From: Dongia_B soli
GTDB taxonomy: Bacteria; Pseudomonadota; Alphaproteobacteria; Dongiales; Dongiaceae
NCBI RefSeq assembly: GCF_034044715.1
Contig: NZ_JAXCLW010000001.1
Coordinates: 310,001-374,000, forward strand
Length of the DNA: 64,000 nucleotides
Direction: 5' to 3'
This document shows, piece by piece, positions 6,882 through 15,856 of the stretch. The translations under genes were made by a program, and so were the position numbers. A model generated the notes under the pieces. It made no database searches. It worked only from the letters and a program-made list of their open reading frames with translations, and was not told the origin of the DNA. The first letter of the stretch is position 1; every line of letters begins with the position of its first letter.

Positions 6882-9826
6882 GCGCACAGCCAGCGAATGG
6901 TCAACCCGTGAGCGGACAAGCCCTGCCGACCTCGATACCGCAAGCCGCCCCCGCCATTGCGCCGGGCGAAAAGCCGCAGCATGTCTATCTGGTGGACGGG
7001 TCGGGCTATATTTTCCGCGCCTTCCATGCCTTGCCGCCGCTGACCCGGCCGGATGGAACACCGGTCGGCGCCGTGCTCGGATTCACCAATATGCTGATGA
7101 AGCTGCTGGATGAGACCGATGCCGACCACATCGCTGTCATCTTCGACGCCGCGCGGCGCAATTTCCGCAATGAGATCTATGCCGATTACAAGGGCCACCG
7201 GCCGGAACCGCCGCCGGAGCTGATCCCGCAATTCGGCCTGATTCACGAAGCGACCCGGGCCTTCAATGTACCGGCGATCCAGATGGAAGGCTTCGAAGCC
7301 GATGATCTGATCGCCACCTATGCAGAACAGGCCGTGGCGGCCGGGGCGGATGTCACCATCGTCTCTTCGGACAAAGACCTGATGCAGCTTGTCAATGACA
7401 AGGTGCGGATGTTCGATCCGATGAAGAATCGCCCGATCGGTGCTGCCGAAGTGATGGAGAAATTCGGTGTAACGCCGGACAAGGTGGTGGATGTCCAGGC
7501 GCTGGCCGGCGATTCCATCGACAACGTGCCGGGCGTGCCGGGCATCGGCGTCAAGACCGCCGCCGAACTGATCAATACCTATGGCGATCTCGATACGCTG
7601 CTCGCCAAAGCCGGCGAGATCAAGCAGCCGAAGCGGCGCGACAATCTCATTCAGAATGCCGACAAGGCCCGGATCAGCCGCGATCTCGTTTGCCTGAAAC
7701 GCGACGTGCCGGTCGACGTGCCGCTGGCGGACTTCGTTCGGCGCAAGCTGGATCTAACGGTTCTGCTGGATTTTCTGAAAACCAACGAGTTCCGCACCAC
7801 CATCAATCGCGTGCAGAGCCGCCATGGCAAGAGCCTGGCAGCGCAAAACCTCGAAGCCGCACCGGGCAAGGCGCCGGATGTCGTCACCAGCCCCAATCTC
7901 GTGACGACCAATCCAGCCGCCGTCACGGCGGCGACGACCTTTGCCGCGCCGGCGGCGGTCGATGCCGTCAGCGTTCCCTTCGATCCGGCCAATTACCAGC
8001 TCGTCCAGGACATCGAGAGCCTGCAGCTCTGGGTCGAGGCGGCCATGCAGGCCGGCCAGGTCGTCGTCGATACCGAAACCACCTCGCTGCAGACGCAGCG
8101 CGCCGATCTGGTCGGCATTTCCATGGCGCTGGAGCCGGGCCGCGCCTGCTATATCCCGCTCGGCCATGGCAGCGGCGGCGATCTGCTGGATGCCGGCGAG
8201 AAGCCGCAGCAGATCCCGATGGATGTGGCGCTCAAGACACTGAAGCCGCTGCTGGAAGATCCGGCGGTGCTGAAGATCGGCCAGAACATCAAATACGATC
8301 TTTGCATCTTCTCCACCCAGGGCATCAAGGTCGCCCCGGTCGACGATACGATGCTGATCTCCTATGTGCTGGAGGGCGGCGCCCATGGCCATGGGATGGA
8401 TGAGCTGTCCGAGCTGCATCTCGGCCATAAGCCGATCGCCTATAGCGAGGTCACAGGCACCGGCAAGGCGCAGATCACCTTCGACAAGGTGCCGCTCGAC
8501 AAGGCGCTGGCCTATGCCGCCGAAGATGCCGATGTCACCTTGCGGCTGCACCGGCTGCTGAAGCCGAGATTGCTGCAGGAACATCTCCTGACGGTTTATG
8601 AGAGCATCGAGCGGCCGCTGATCCCGGCGATCGCCCAGATGGAATGCGTCGGCGTGAAGATCGATGCACCGGAATTGCAGCGGCTTTCCGCTGATTTCGC
8701 TGGCCGCATGGCGGAGTTGGAACGGGAAATCCGTGAACTGGCGGGGATCGACTTCAATATCGGTTCGCCGAAGCAGTTGGGCGAGGTGTTGTTCGATCAT
8801 CTGAAGCTGCCGGGCGGCAAGAAGGGCAAGACCGGCGCCTATGCAACTGGCGCAGATGTGCTGGAGGAATTGGCGACGACCAGCGGCCATCCGGTACCCA
8901 AAAAGGTGCTGGATTGGCGGCAGCTCTCCAAGCTGAAGAGCACCTATACCGATGCCTTGCAGAACGAGATCAATCCAAAGACCGGCCGGGTGCATACCTC
9001 TTTCGCCCTGGCAGCGACCACGACCGGCCGACTCTCCTCCAGCGAGCCCAATCTGCAGAACATCCCGATCCGCACCGAGGAAGGCCGCAAAATTCGCCGC
9101 GCCTTCATCGCCGAAAAGGGCATGAAGCTGCTTTCGGTCGACTATTCGCAGATCGAACTGCGCCTGGCGGCGGAGATGGCCGACATTCCGGCGCTGCAGG
9201 AAGCCTTCCGCAAGGGCGAGGACATCCACGCCCTCACCGCGTCACAGGTCTTCGGCATTCCGATCGAGGGCATGGACCCGATGGTGCGGCGTCGCGCCAA
9301 GGCGATCAATTTCGGCATCATCTATGGGATCTCGGCCTTCGGCCTGTCGCAACAGCTGGGCATTCCGCAAGGCGAGGCCAAGGCCTATATCGAGGCCTAT
9401 TTCAAGCGCTATCCCGGCATCCGCGAATATATGGAGCGGACCAAGGATTTCGCCCGCAAGCATGGCTATGTGACGACTCTGTTCGGCCGGCGCTGCTATA
9501 TGCCCGGCATCGCCGACAAGAATCCGGCGCGGCGCGCCTTCATGGAACGGGCGGCGATCAATGCGCCGCTGCAGGGTACCGCCGCCGATATCATCAAGCG
9601 CGCGATGGCCCGCCTGCCCGACGCCCTGGACAGAGCCGGCCTCAAGGCCCGCATGCTGCTGCAGGTGCATGACGAATTGCTGTTTGAGGTGCCGGAAGCC
9701 GAGGTCGAGGCAACCGCCGCTTTGGTCAAACAGGTGATGGAAGACGCACCCAAGCCGGCGCGCGAAATCTCCGTGCCGCTGATTGCTGAAACCGGTGTCG
9801 GCAATAACTGGGCCGAGGCGCATTAA
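6878..9826 (+). CDS. polA: DNA polymerase I
   Basis: A full three-domain Pol I of up to 982 residues that fills gaps and removes primers or damaged strands. The 5'-3' exonuclease begins at VYLVDGSGYIFRAFHALPP. The proofreading 3'-5' exonuclease retains its acidic residues in VVDTETTS (Asp398, Glu400) and YAAEDAD. The polymerase domain has motif A LLSVDYSQIE (Asp755), motif B RRRAKAINFGIIYG (about 804-817) and motif C QVHDELL (Asp932, Glu933). The start is uncertain: TTG 6878 overlaps the upstream stop, and an in-frame GTG at 6908 is an alternative. Neither has a strong ribosome site. A low-complexity Ala/Thr/Val linker occupies roughly residues 325-370. A decayed copy of the 3' end lies 1.2 kb downstream. 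Confidence 0.97.
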   Translation: MSAQPANGQPVSGQALPTSIPQAAPAIAPGEKPQHVYLVDGSGYIFRAFHALPPLTRPDGTPVGAVLGFTNMLMKLLDETDADHIAVIFDAARRNFRNEIYADYKGHRPEPPPELIPQFGLIHEATRAFNVPAIQMEGFEADDLIATYAEQAVAAGADVTIVSSDKDLMQLVNDKVRMFDPMKNRPIGAAEVMEKFGVTPDKVVDVQALAGDSIDNVPGVPGIGVKTAAELINTYGDLDTLLAKAGEIKQPKRRDNLIQNADKARISRDLVCLKRDVPVDVPLADFVRRKLDLTVLLDFLKTNEFRTTINRVQSRHGKSLAAQNLEAAPGKAPDVVTSPNLVTTNPAAVTAATTFAAPAAVDAVSVPFDPANYQLVQDIESLQLWVEAAMQAGQVVVDTETTSLQTQRADLVGISMALEPGRACYIPLGHGSGGDLLDAGEKPQQIPMDVALKTLKPLLEDPAVLKIGQNIKYDLCIFSTQGIKVAPVDDTMLISYVLEGGAHGHGMDELSELHLGHKPIAYSEVTGTGKAQITFDKVPLDKALAYAAEDADVTLRLHRLLKPRLLQEHLLTVYESIERPLIPAIAQMECVGVKIDAPELQRLSADFAGRMAELEREIRELAGIDFNIGSPKQLGEVLFDHLKLPGGKKGKTGAYATGADVLEELATTSGHPVPKKVLDWRQLSKLKSTYTDALQNEINPKTGRVHTSFALAATTTGRLSSSEPNLQNIPIRTEEGRKIRRAFIAEKGMKLLSVDYSQIELRLAAEMADIPALQEAFRKGEDIHALTASQVFGIPIEGMDPMVRRRAKAINFGIIYGISAFGLSQQLGIPQGEAKAYIEAYFKRYPGIREYMERTKDFARKHGYVTTLFGRRCYMPGIADKNPARRAFMERAAINAPLQGTAADIIKRAMARLPDALDRAGLKARMLLQVHDELLFEVPEAEVEATAALVKQVMEDAPKPAREISVPLIAETGVGNNWAEAH

Positions 9827-10229
9827 GTGTAAGCGCATCCCAGCTAGCGCGTCACCCCGAAGCGCTCGCGCGCATCGTTTGCTGTAACCGGAACCCTCGG
9901 CAGCAGCAAAAAATTGACCGATCATTGCAAGCTGTCGTCGAACGGGCGTAGGATTTCTCTGCGAAAAATGTAGCCTTTAGCTCTAGAGGCAATGCGGAGC
10001 CGGTTACCGTGTCGACCAAATTCACGGCCGCCGGCCGCAGGTGACGCCGCTAATTAGATTGGCACTGGAGAGCGGCGCCAAGCCAGCGTTACAGTAAAAC
10101 GAAGCCGCCGAAGCGTGCGATTTTGAAGTGTTTCAGCCTTCGCACATTGCACCGGATCAACCGTCGCTGCGTGTGTATCCGAATGCAGTAAGAGTTGTGC
10201 TTTTCCGAAATTTATGAATGAGGAAGAAG
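9827..10229 (+). other. Intergenic region between polA and the DUF4410 gene
   Basis: About 400 bases with no credible ORF. Its first 25 bases resemble the sequence that follows the degraded polA tail at 11026-11050, so this is the left arm of a duplicated junction. The remainder should contain the promoter of the DUF4410 lipoprotein gene, but no clear -35/-10 pair was identified. Confidence 0.4.
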
Positions 10230-10937
10230 ATGACTCATATCAGAATGGCTATTGTGGCGCTCGCATTTCTATGCAGCGCCTGCGGCTCAACCTCGACGGA
10301 TTACGTGCAGAAGGCAGCGACGGATACGAAGCTGCCATATCCGCAACGGATCCTGGTCTATGACTTTGCGGTCACAACAAGCGAAATTCCAGCTGACAAC
10401 GCCGCGGTCGATACATTGTCCGTCGCTATCGACAATCCTCATTCGACTCCTGAGAATCTGGCGCTTGCACATCAGATCGCCGGTGTGTTGGCTCAGGAGC
10501 TGGTTACCCAATTGAAAGATCTGGGGTTGCCGGCCCAACGATGGTCCGGTCCACCGCCCAAGATGGAAAATGGCTATGCCATCATGGGCCAATTCCTGAC
10601 CATTGACGAAGGCAACCGCCTGGGACGCATGATCATCGGCTTTGGTGTCGGCGGAACGGAATTGAAAGTTTTGGCGCAGGCCTATCGTATCACGCCGGGC
10701 GGTAAGATCCTGTTAAGTGCGGTGGAGGTGAGCGCCGAAAGTTCAAAAAAACCGGGCATCGCTGCAACCTTGCCAATTGGCGCAGCCCTCTCCGGTGTCG
10801 CAACGGCGGCCGCGGTGAGCACAGGGGTGGGCGTGGTCACCGAAATGAATCAAGACATCGAGAGAGGCGCTAGAGATACGGCGACTGCCATTGTGGACCT
10901 GATGAAGCCCCGCATGAAGCAACAAGGGTGGATTTAG
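10230..10937 (+). CDS. DUF4410 family lipoprotein
   Basis: A 235-residue exported protein matching DUF4410. The N-terminus MTHIRMAIVALAFLCSAC is a lipoprotein-type signal peptide ending in an atypical lipobox with Cys at +1. The mature part starts with a Thr/Ser stretch, then YPQRILVYDFAVT, typical of the family. A Gly/Ala-rich hydrophobic stretch near the C-terminus (IGAALSGVATAAAVSTGVGV) could contact membrane. The ATG at 10230 is preferred over the in-frame ATG at 10218 because AGGAAG lies just before it. The function is unknown. The gene stands alone between polA and a remnant of a second polA 3' end, so it was probably acquired or moved here. Confidence 0.72.
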   Translation: MTHIRMAIVALAFLCSACGSTSTDYVQKAATDTKLPYPQRILVYDFAVTTSEIPADNAAVDTLSVAIDNPHSTPENLALAHQIAGVLAQELVTQLKDLGLPAQRWSGPPPKMENGYAIMGQFLTIDEGNRLGRMIIGFGVGGTELKVLAQAYRITPGGKILLSAVEVSAESSKKPGIAATLPIGAALSGVATAAAVSTGVGVVTEMNQDIERGARDTATAIVDLMKPRMKQQGWI

Positions 10938-10959
10938 CGGCCTGAGCAAATCGGGGCCC

Positions 10960-11026
10960 GGCGGATTTCCGTGCCGATGATGGCCGAGGACCGGTATCGC
11001 CGACAATAGGGCTGAGGCGCGTTAAG
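10960..11026 (+). pseudogene. Degraded second copy of the polA 3' end
   Basis: This stretch aligns with the last 20 codons of polA with one base inserted and scattered substitutions. polA ends ISVPLIAETGVGNNWAEAH, then stop. Here one frame reads ISVPMMAE and, after a one-base shift, TGIADNRAEAR and a TAA stop. Similarity continues some 20 bases past the stop into the 3' end of the convergent B3/4-domain gene. By eye about three quarters of bases match over 60 positions. Confidence 0.72.
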
Positions 11027-11030
11027 CGCG

Positions 11031-11726
11031 TCAGCCCGCTACCGCGCGGATCGTCTCCGTCTCGAAAGTTGCACCCGGCGACAGGCGCTTCAGCTCTCGA
11101 ACGAGGACCTCGCCTGCTTCTTCCAGCGCCGTATCCGGCATCGGTCCAAGCGCTTCGAGCACGAACCAGATATCGCGGCTATCCACGTCGATCCGCGTGC
11201 GCCGCCCCTGCCGCCAGTTCCAGCGGCGGCAGGTCGCGCCAAGATCGTCTTTCCAGATCACCTCGCCCGCATCGACCAGTTCCTGAACGGGGATACCATC
11301 CTTTGCGGTGTCGAACGGTTCGACGCCCGTTGCCCGCGCGAGGCGAGGCGCGCCCACATAGGCGGCCAGGTTTTCCCCGCCCACCGGCACGGCGAAACGC
11401 AGGCTGACAGCGTTATAGATATCGACCACCGCATTGGCGGGTGGCAGGCGGCCCTCTTTTGCGACGCGTTTCCGCAAGGCCTCGGCCGAGCATGGCGTGC
11501 GCTGCGGCTTTGCACCGAAAGCTTTGTACGTTTCCTGCCAGGCCGCCAGATGACTTGCGGCCCATGGGGCTTCGTCGAGGCGGGAGCAGGCATCCGTGAG
11601 GAAAGCCGCGGCATCGCCATCCTCGTCCCGGTTGACGAGATTTCGCGCAACGACGCTCAGCAGGCGGAAATCGGGTCGCAATTCAGAGACTTCCGGCGCG
11701 ATCACCGGTCTAAACGAGGTGGTCAT
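11031..11726 (-). CDS. B3/4 (PheT-like) domain protein
   Basis: A 231-residue protein made of a B3/4 domain, the fold of the editing region of the phenylalanyl-tRNA synthetase beta subunit. Typical stretches are LPPANAVVDIYNAVSLRFAV, VGGENLAAYVGAPRLARAT and CRRWNWRQGRRTRI. Free-standing B3/4 proteins are thought to bind or edit tRNA-linked amino acids, but this is inferred from the fold. Its start lies 5 bases after the stop of the PaiB-family gene on the same strand, so the two are very probably one transcript. Its last bases form part of the sequence duplicated after polA. Confidence 0.8.
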   Translation of the reverse strand: MTTSFRPVIAPEVSELRPDFRLLSVVARNLVNRDEDGDAAAFLTDACSRLDEAPWAASHLAAWQETYKAFGAKPQRTPCSAEALRKRVAKEGRLPPANAVVDIYNAVSLRFAVPVGGENLAAYVGAPRLARATGVEPFDTAKDGIPVQELVDAGEVIWKDDLGATCRRWNWRQGRRTRIDVDSRDIWFVLEALGPMPDTALEEAGEVLVRELKRLSPGATFETETIRAVAG

Positions 11727-11731
11727 AGGGT

Positions 11732-12364
11732 CTAGCGATCTTCGAGGGGGATAAGACCGCCGACATAGCGGTCCATCATGCGGTCGCTTTCGGCGAGACC
11801 TCTTGCCACGCCGGCGCGGTCTTCCGCGTTGCGGTTCTGGCTCATCTTCCGCTTGCCTTGAAGCCGGGTGATCGGCATCCGGATTCCGACGATCCCACGC
11901 AACTGCGCTTTAATATAGTCTGCGGGCGCATCGGAGACCGCCCAGGGCTTCGCGCGTTCCGATTCATGCAGGTTGGTGAGGCGGGTCACCACGTCAAGCA
12001 GCCGATCCGCATCCTCGAAAAACTCCGCCGGGCCGTAAGCATGGACGGCTTCGTAATTCCAGGTCGGCACGACCTTCTCATCCTTGGCCTTGGAGGCATA
12101 CCAGGAGGGGGTGATGTAAGCATGGCCACCCACGAAGATCGCCAGGGCATCGCCGATCGACGTCATCTTCCACTGCGGATTAGCCTTGGCCAAATGGCCG
12201 TAAAGGACGCCATGCTCGCCTTCATCCGCATTGAGGAAAAGCGGCAAGGGCGTTGCTACCAGCCCTTCCTGCGTCGCCGTGACGAAGTTGCACAGGCGCG
12301 CCTCCCGGATGATTTGGCGCAGGACGGCGGGATCGGATTCTTGGAAAGCAGTCGGAACGTACAC
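11732..12364 (-). CDS. PaiB-family FMN-binding protein
   Basis: A 210-residue protein of the PaiB family (FMN-binding split barrel), beginning MYVPTAFQESDP. Characteristic segments are FVTATQEGLVATPLPLFLN, YGHLAKANPQW, FVGGHAYITPSWYASK and VPTWNYEAVHAYG. In Bacillus, PaiB is a negative regulator of protease and sporulation genes; most family members are little studied, so the role here is open. The start is a GTG. It is the first gene of a two-gene unit with the B3/4 protein. Confidence 0.88.
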   Translation of the reverse strand: MYVPTAFQESDPAVLRQIIREARLCNFVTATQEGLVATPLPLFLNADEGEHGVLYGHLAKANPQWKMTSIGDALAIFVGGHAYITPSWYASKAKDEKVVPTWNYEAVHAYGPAEFFEDADRLLDVVTRLTNLHESERAKPWAVSDAPADYIKAQLRGIVGIRMPITRLQGKRKMSQNRNAEDRAGVARGLAESDRMMDRYVGGLIPLEDR

Positions 12365-12512
12365 CGGCGGTCTCTCGGAGCTCTCAATAGATCGATCCGA
12401 CTATAGGCTGTCCGATACCGGGGGTGCCAGTGCCGGTATCAGCCCCGACAGCCGGACCACTGTTCACCGAGAGTGGCATCGGGGCTCCGCATCAAAAGCC
12501 AGCTTGAGCCGC

Positions 12513-12635
12513 CTATGGTCCGCGCTTGGGATTGGTGATCGGTCCCTGGCGCGGCCGGGTGATGGCGAAGAAAACCACCAGATTCACCAGGAAAAGGATG
12601 CCGGTGATGATCGCCACCAGCGGCAAAGCGCCCAT
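12513..12635 (-). CDS. Predicted 40-residue single-span membrane protein
   Basis: A short reading on the minus strand encodes MGALPLVAIITGILFLVNLV, continues with a few more hydrophobic residues and ends in a basic, Pro-rich tail (TRPRQGPITNPKRGP). This is a typical small membrane protein with one hydrophobic helix at residues 4-25 and a cytoplasmic basic tail. Third codon positions are GC-rich as in neighbouring genes. The ribosome site is weak (AAGGCGG, about 13 nt upstream), so the call is tentative. It lies in the gap upstream of the PaiB gene, on the same strand. Confidence 0.4.
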   Translation of the reverse strand: MGALPLVAIITGILFLVNLVVFFAITRPRQGPITNPKRGP

Positions 12636-12891
12636 AGTCAATTCTGCCGCCTTTTGCACGATGAAGCCGGGAAGCAGCCCAGTCGGGTCAAGCGGAACAG
12701 AACGCGAAGGTTCCCGCCGGGAGGCTCATCGGCACAACAACGATTCATTAACCTTGATTGACATAGTTTGCGGTCCTAAGGACCGTACCGGCCGAGGGGC
12801 GTGGCCTCGATTCTTGTGATCCGAGGTTGTAGCGACTGGGCGCCATAGCGATCCCGGCATTAGCTAAGCCGGTATTCCGAGGGACAGATAG

Positions 12892-14385
12892 GTGAGCACG
12901 CAACCAAAACCAACCATCGCCACGATCGATGCCGATATTCGCGCCCGATTCGGGAAGACGATGGGGAAGTTCGGATCGTTTTTCCTCAATTGGATCAAAT
13001 TCGAGGATAACAGCGACAAGCTCTATCACGCGCTCGGCACCAAAGGCGAAAACTACCTGCAGTTCAAGCTGAGCGAGAACGACGTTCTGGAAGCTCTGGT
13101 TGTCCTCGAAGTCGCGAAATCCTATTGGGAGCAGAAGCAGCAGGGCAAACGCGTCTTCACCTTCCTTAACCACGAGGATAGCGAACAGAACGGCATCTGG
13201 CACTACCTGGCCGATACCCTGCGCGGCAATGAAGGCCGCGAGACGATGAAAATCGCCCATACCCTGCTGGCGCTGGACGTCGACTTCTCCCGCGCCAACA
13301 AGCAGGGCATCAGCCCGCTGGGCAAGATCCTGGTGCCGACACCGAAATGGCAGTCGATCAATGCCCTGATCCAGACCAAGCATCTCTCCATCGAACATAT
13401 CGACCGGGCGATCGCCGAGCGCGCCAAGGAAGACAAGATCCGGGCCCATTTCATGAGCATGATCTTCGCCGGCGATCTCGCGGACAATCGCGGCCTGCTG
13501 AGCCAGCATGTGCTGAAACAGGCGGTGATGCCGCAGGCCACCAAATCCCAGCGCGAAACCACCTGCCGCCTGTTCTTCGAATACAAAAATGTGCAGGATG
13601 GCAGCACTGCTTTCCTGAAACTGATTTCCATCACCAATGACGGCATGTTCGAAGACCTGCTGAACCTGTTGCAGCAGAATGTCGACGAAACGGTGACGGC
13701 GATGGCGGCACCCGATGTCGTCACCAAGAAAGCCTATCGTCAGGTGCTGCTCTGCCGCCGCCTGTTACGGCGGGACAAATCGCTGCAGGGCGTATTGCTG
13801 AAGGCGCTCTATGCCAAGAAATACGGCCATATGCGCAAGATGGTCTCGCTGCTGCTGCATGACGACATGCATATCAAGAAGTCGGTCCGCGGCGAATTGG
13901 TGCGCCAGGACATTCCGGTGGATCAGACCTCGCCGGCCCCGACCAATCCCCTGCTCTCGCTGCTGCTACAGCGGGACAGGGAGAACAACACCATCTTCCA
14001 TGCCGCGATGCTGGAGAACGACCTCAGGGCCTTGGGCATCTGCTTGTTCGGTCTGCCCTCCAACGACGTCTATGCGATCCTGACCCGCGTGCCCAACGGT
14101 TATGGCCTGACCCTGGTCGACCTGATGAATGCCGATAAGGTGAAGGCCAATCTGATGGCGGCGATGAAGGCCGGCCTGCTGGATCAGGAACAGGCCAAGG
14201 AATTTTTGCAAAAGGCGATGGCGATCGACAAGGAGATGCGGGAAAGCATCGAAAACAAGCTGCAGGAAATCAGCGAACTCGCCGAGACCTCTCGCAACGG
14301 CCGCCCGCCCGAGCCGAATTTCGACATTAGAAAACTGGCCGAGACCGCCAATCCGATGAAGAAAGCAGCTGTGGTTGCATCCTAG
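12892..14385 (+). CDS. Uncharacterised helical, ankyrin-like protein
   Basis: A 497-residue cytoplasmic protein with no signal peptide or membrane span that I do not recognise. It is predominantly helical. Two stretches recall ankyrin-type repeats: ALDVDFSRANKQGISPLGKI in the first third and RENNTIFHAAMLENDLRALG in the last third. The C-terminal 70 residues are rich in Glu/Lys and probably coiled coil. The start is GTG 12892 with GAGGGA upstream. No gene next to it suggests a pathway, and it is monocistronic. A scaffold or protein-interaction role is possible but unproven. Confidence 0.75.
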   Translation: MSTQPKPTIATIDADIRARFGKTMGKFGSFFLNWIKFEDNSDKLYHALGTKGENYLQFKLSENDVLEALVVLEVAKSYWEQKQQGKRVFTFLNHEDSEQNGIWHYLADTLRGNEGRETMKIAHTLLALDVDFSRANKQGISPLGKILVPTPKWQSINALIQTKHLSIEHIDRAIAERAKEDKIRAHFMSMIFAGDLADNRGLLSQHVLKQAVMPQATKSQRETTCRLFFEYKNVQDGSTAFLKLISITNDGMFEDLLNLLQQNVDETVTAMAAPDVVTKKAYRQVLLCRRLLRRDKSLQGVLLKALYAKKYGHMRKMVSLLLHDDMHIKKSVRGELVRQDIPVDQTSPAPTNPLLSLLLQRDRENNTIFHAAMLENDLRALGICLFGLPSNDVYAILTRVPNGYGLTLVDLMNADKVKANLMAAMKAGLLDQEQAKEFLQKAMAIDKEMRESIENKLQEISELAETSRNGRPPEPNFDIRKLAETANPMKKAAVVAS

Positions 14386-15324
14386 TCAGCCGCGCCGCAT
14401 CTCACCGGGACGCTGACCGTAACGGCGTTGGAAAGCGCGGCTGAAGGCACTTTCCGACTGATAGCCGATCTCCGCGGCGATCTGCGCCAGGGTGTCATTG
14501 CCCGCCAGGAGTTTCCGCCGCGCAAGGCCGAGACGTAATTCAGTCAAGAAGGCCAGGGGCGCAAGACCAGCCGATTTCTGAAACAACCTGACGAGCGTTG
14601 CCCGGGACGTGCCGGCTTGCTGCGCGAGATCATCCAGCGTCCAGTCGCGGTCGAGCGCCCCCAGCATGGCAGCGACGGCACGGGCTGATTGGCGCTGTCC
14701 CAGCAAGGCGAAAAGCCCCTGGTCAGCCGGTTCGCGCTCGAAATGCGCCCGCAAGGCCATGACCAGCAAAGCGCTGGCGAGATCGCTTGCGATGGCGGGA
14801 GCGCCAGGTCGGGCCACCTCCAATTCTTCCCGGATCGTCAGCATCAGGTGATGGAACCCTGCCGATGCTTCCTTCTCCGCCGGGACCACGATCACCGGCG
14901 GCAAGGTCGCGAGGATGAGATGTTCATGCGGTTGCTCGAAACGCAGGCGACCACAGATCAGCTCGGTTTCGGTCTCCACCCCCGCCGTCGTCTTGACCAG
15001 GATCGCGCCATTATGATGGCTCTGGAGATCGGCCGGTTTTGCCGGACCGCGCGTTTCATTGCCGTTGCGCGTCGTATGGGCATCGCCATGCGGCAGAATG
15101 GCGATATCCCCCGCCTGCAGGACGACCGCCGGCAACCCCGCCACTTCAAGGCGGCACGTGCCGCGGATCACCAGGTGAAATGGCGCCCATCCCGTCGCGG
15201 CTGGGCCATGCGGCGCAGCCCAATATGCGCCGAACAGGCAAAGGCTTTCCAGTTCCGGCCGCACGCGCAAAAGCGGCGCCAGACCGCTCAGCGCATCATC
15301 CGGCTCGGATCGGCTTTCAATCAT
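14386..15324 (-). CDS. AraC-family regulator with cupin sensor domain
   Basis: A 312-residue regulator. The N-terminal half is a cupin-type sensor (FHLVIRGTCRLEV, VVLQAGDIAILPHGDAHTT). The C-terminal 100 residues are the AraC double helix-turn-helix (LDDLAQQAGTSRATLVRLF, then LAQIAAEIGYQSESAFSRAF and RRYGQRPGEMRR). An in-frame ATG at 15339 is possible, but 15324 has GCGGGG upstream. It is divergent from the AhpD-like/DUF417 pair and probably controls it. This arrangement recalls E. coli rclR next to rclC, where the AraC protein senses reactive chlorine; the sensing mechanism here is not shown by sequence. Confidence 0.88.
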   Translation of the reverse strand: MIESRSEPDDALSGLAPLLRVRPELESLCLFGAYWAAPHGPAATGWAPFHLVIRGTCRLEVAGLPAVVLQAGDIAILPHGDAHTTRNGNETRGPAKPADLQSHHNGAILVKTTAGVETETELICGRLRFEQPHEHLILATLPPVIVVPAEKEASAGFHHLMLTIREELEVARPGAPAIASDLASALLVMALRAHFEREPADQGLFALLGQRQSARAVAAMLGALDRDWTLDDLAQQAGTSRATLVRLFQKSAGLAPLAFLTELRLGLARRKLLAGNDTLAQIAAEIGYQSESAFSRAFQRRYGQRPGEMRRG

Positions 15325-15474
15325 GCCCCGCTTGTTCATGACGGCTGCCATCCTGCGAAGATTGAGCCGCCCGGTCATCAGCTTGCACCGCGCGAGCATC
15401 CACCTTGCTTACCATCGGATCTATCTTCTGTGAACCGGCATCCCAATCCGGGACGCCATATCAGGAGAGCAGAA

Positions 15475-15822
15475 ATGTCGATGCATGACTGGAACGCCTA
15501 TCGCCAGCAACTTTTCGGCCGGATCGGCGAGATCGGCAAGCTGAGCCCGGACACCGTCAAGGGCTATCAGACCCTGAGCGGCGCCGGCAAGAAGGCCGAT
15601 CTCCTGGGCGAGAAGACCCGGGAACTGATCTCGCTGGCTGTCGCGGTCACTGTTCGCTGTGACGGCTGTATCACCGTCCATACGAAAGCCGCTGCGGATG
15701 CCGGCGCCAGCCGCGAGGAGATCGCCGAAGCGCTGGGTGTCGCGATCGCCGTCAATGCCGGCGCCGCCATGGTCTATTCGGCGCGCACCTTGGATGCCTT
15801 TGCCGAGGTTACGGCCGAATAA
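15475..15822 (+). CDS. AhpD-like carboxymuconolactone decarboxylase family protein
   Basis: A 115-residue protein of the AhpD/CMD fold. It carries the redox CxxC followed by a histidine (VRCDGCITVHTKAA; Cys62, Cys65, His69) that defines peroxidase-type members. It would reduce peroxides using a thiol partner. The family segment EEIAEALGVAIAVNAGAAMVY follows. Start ATG 15475 has AGGAGAG upstream. It is 34 bases from the DUF417 gene, forming a two-gene operon divergent from the AraC regulator. Confidence 0.87.
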   Translation: MSMHDWNAYRQQLFGRIGEIGKLSPDTVKGYQTLSGAGKKADLLGEKTRELISLAVAVTVRCDGCITVHTKAAADAGASREEIAEALGVAIAVNAGAAMVYSARTLDAFAEVTAE

Positions 15823-15856
15823 TCCCGGTCCTCCCCACCAGCCCATGGAGTTGGTC

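Noticed and set aside
7754..9229. A 491-codon minus-strand ORF inside polA
   Set aside because: It is a long antisense frame caused by GC-rich codon usage; polA on the plus strand has all domain motifs.
12771..12785. Small perfect hairpin CGGTCC-TAA-GGACCG upstream of the 497-residue gene
   Set aside because: It has no T run and no gene ends nearby, so neither terminator nor operator can be supported.
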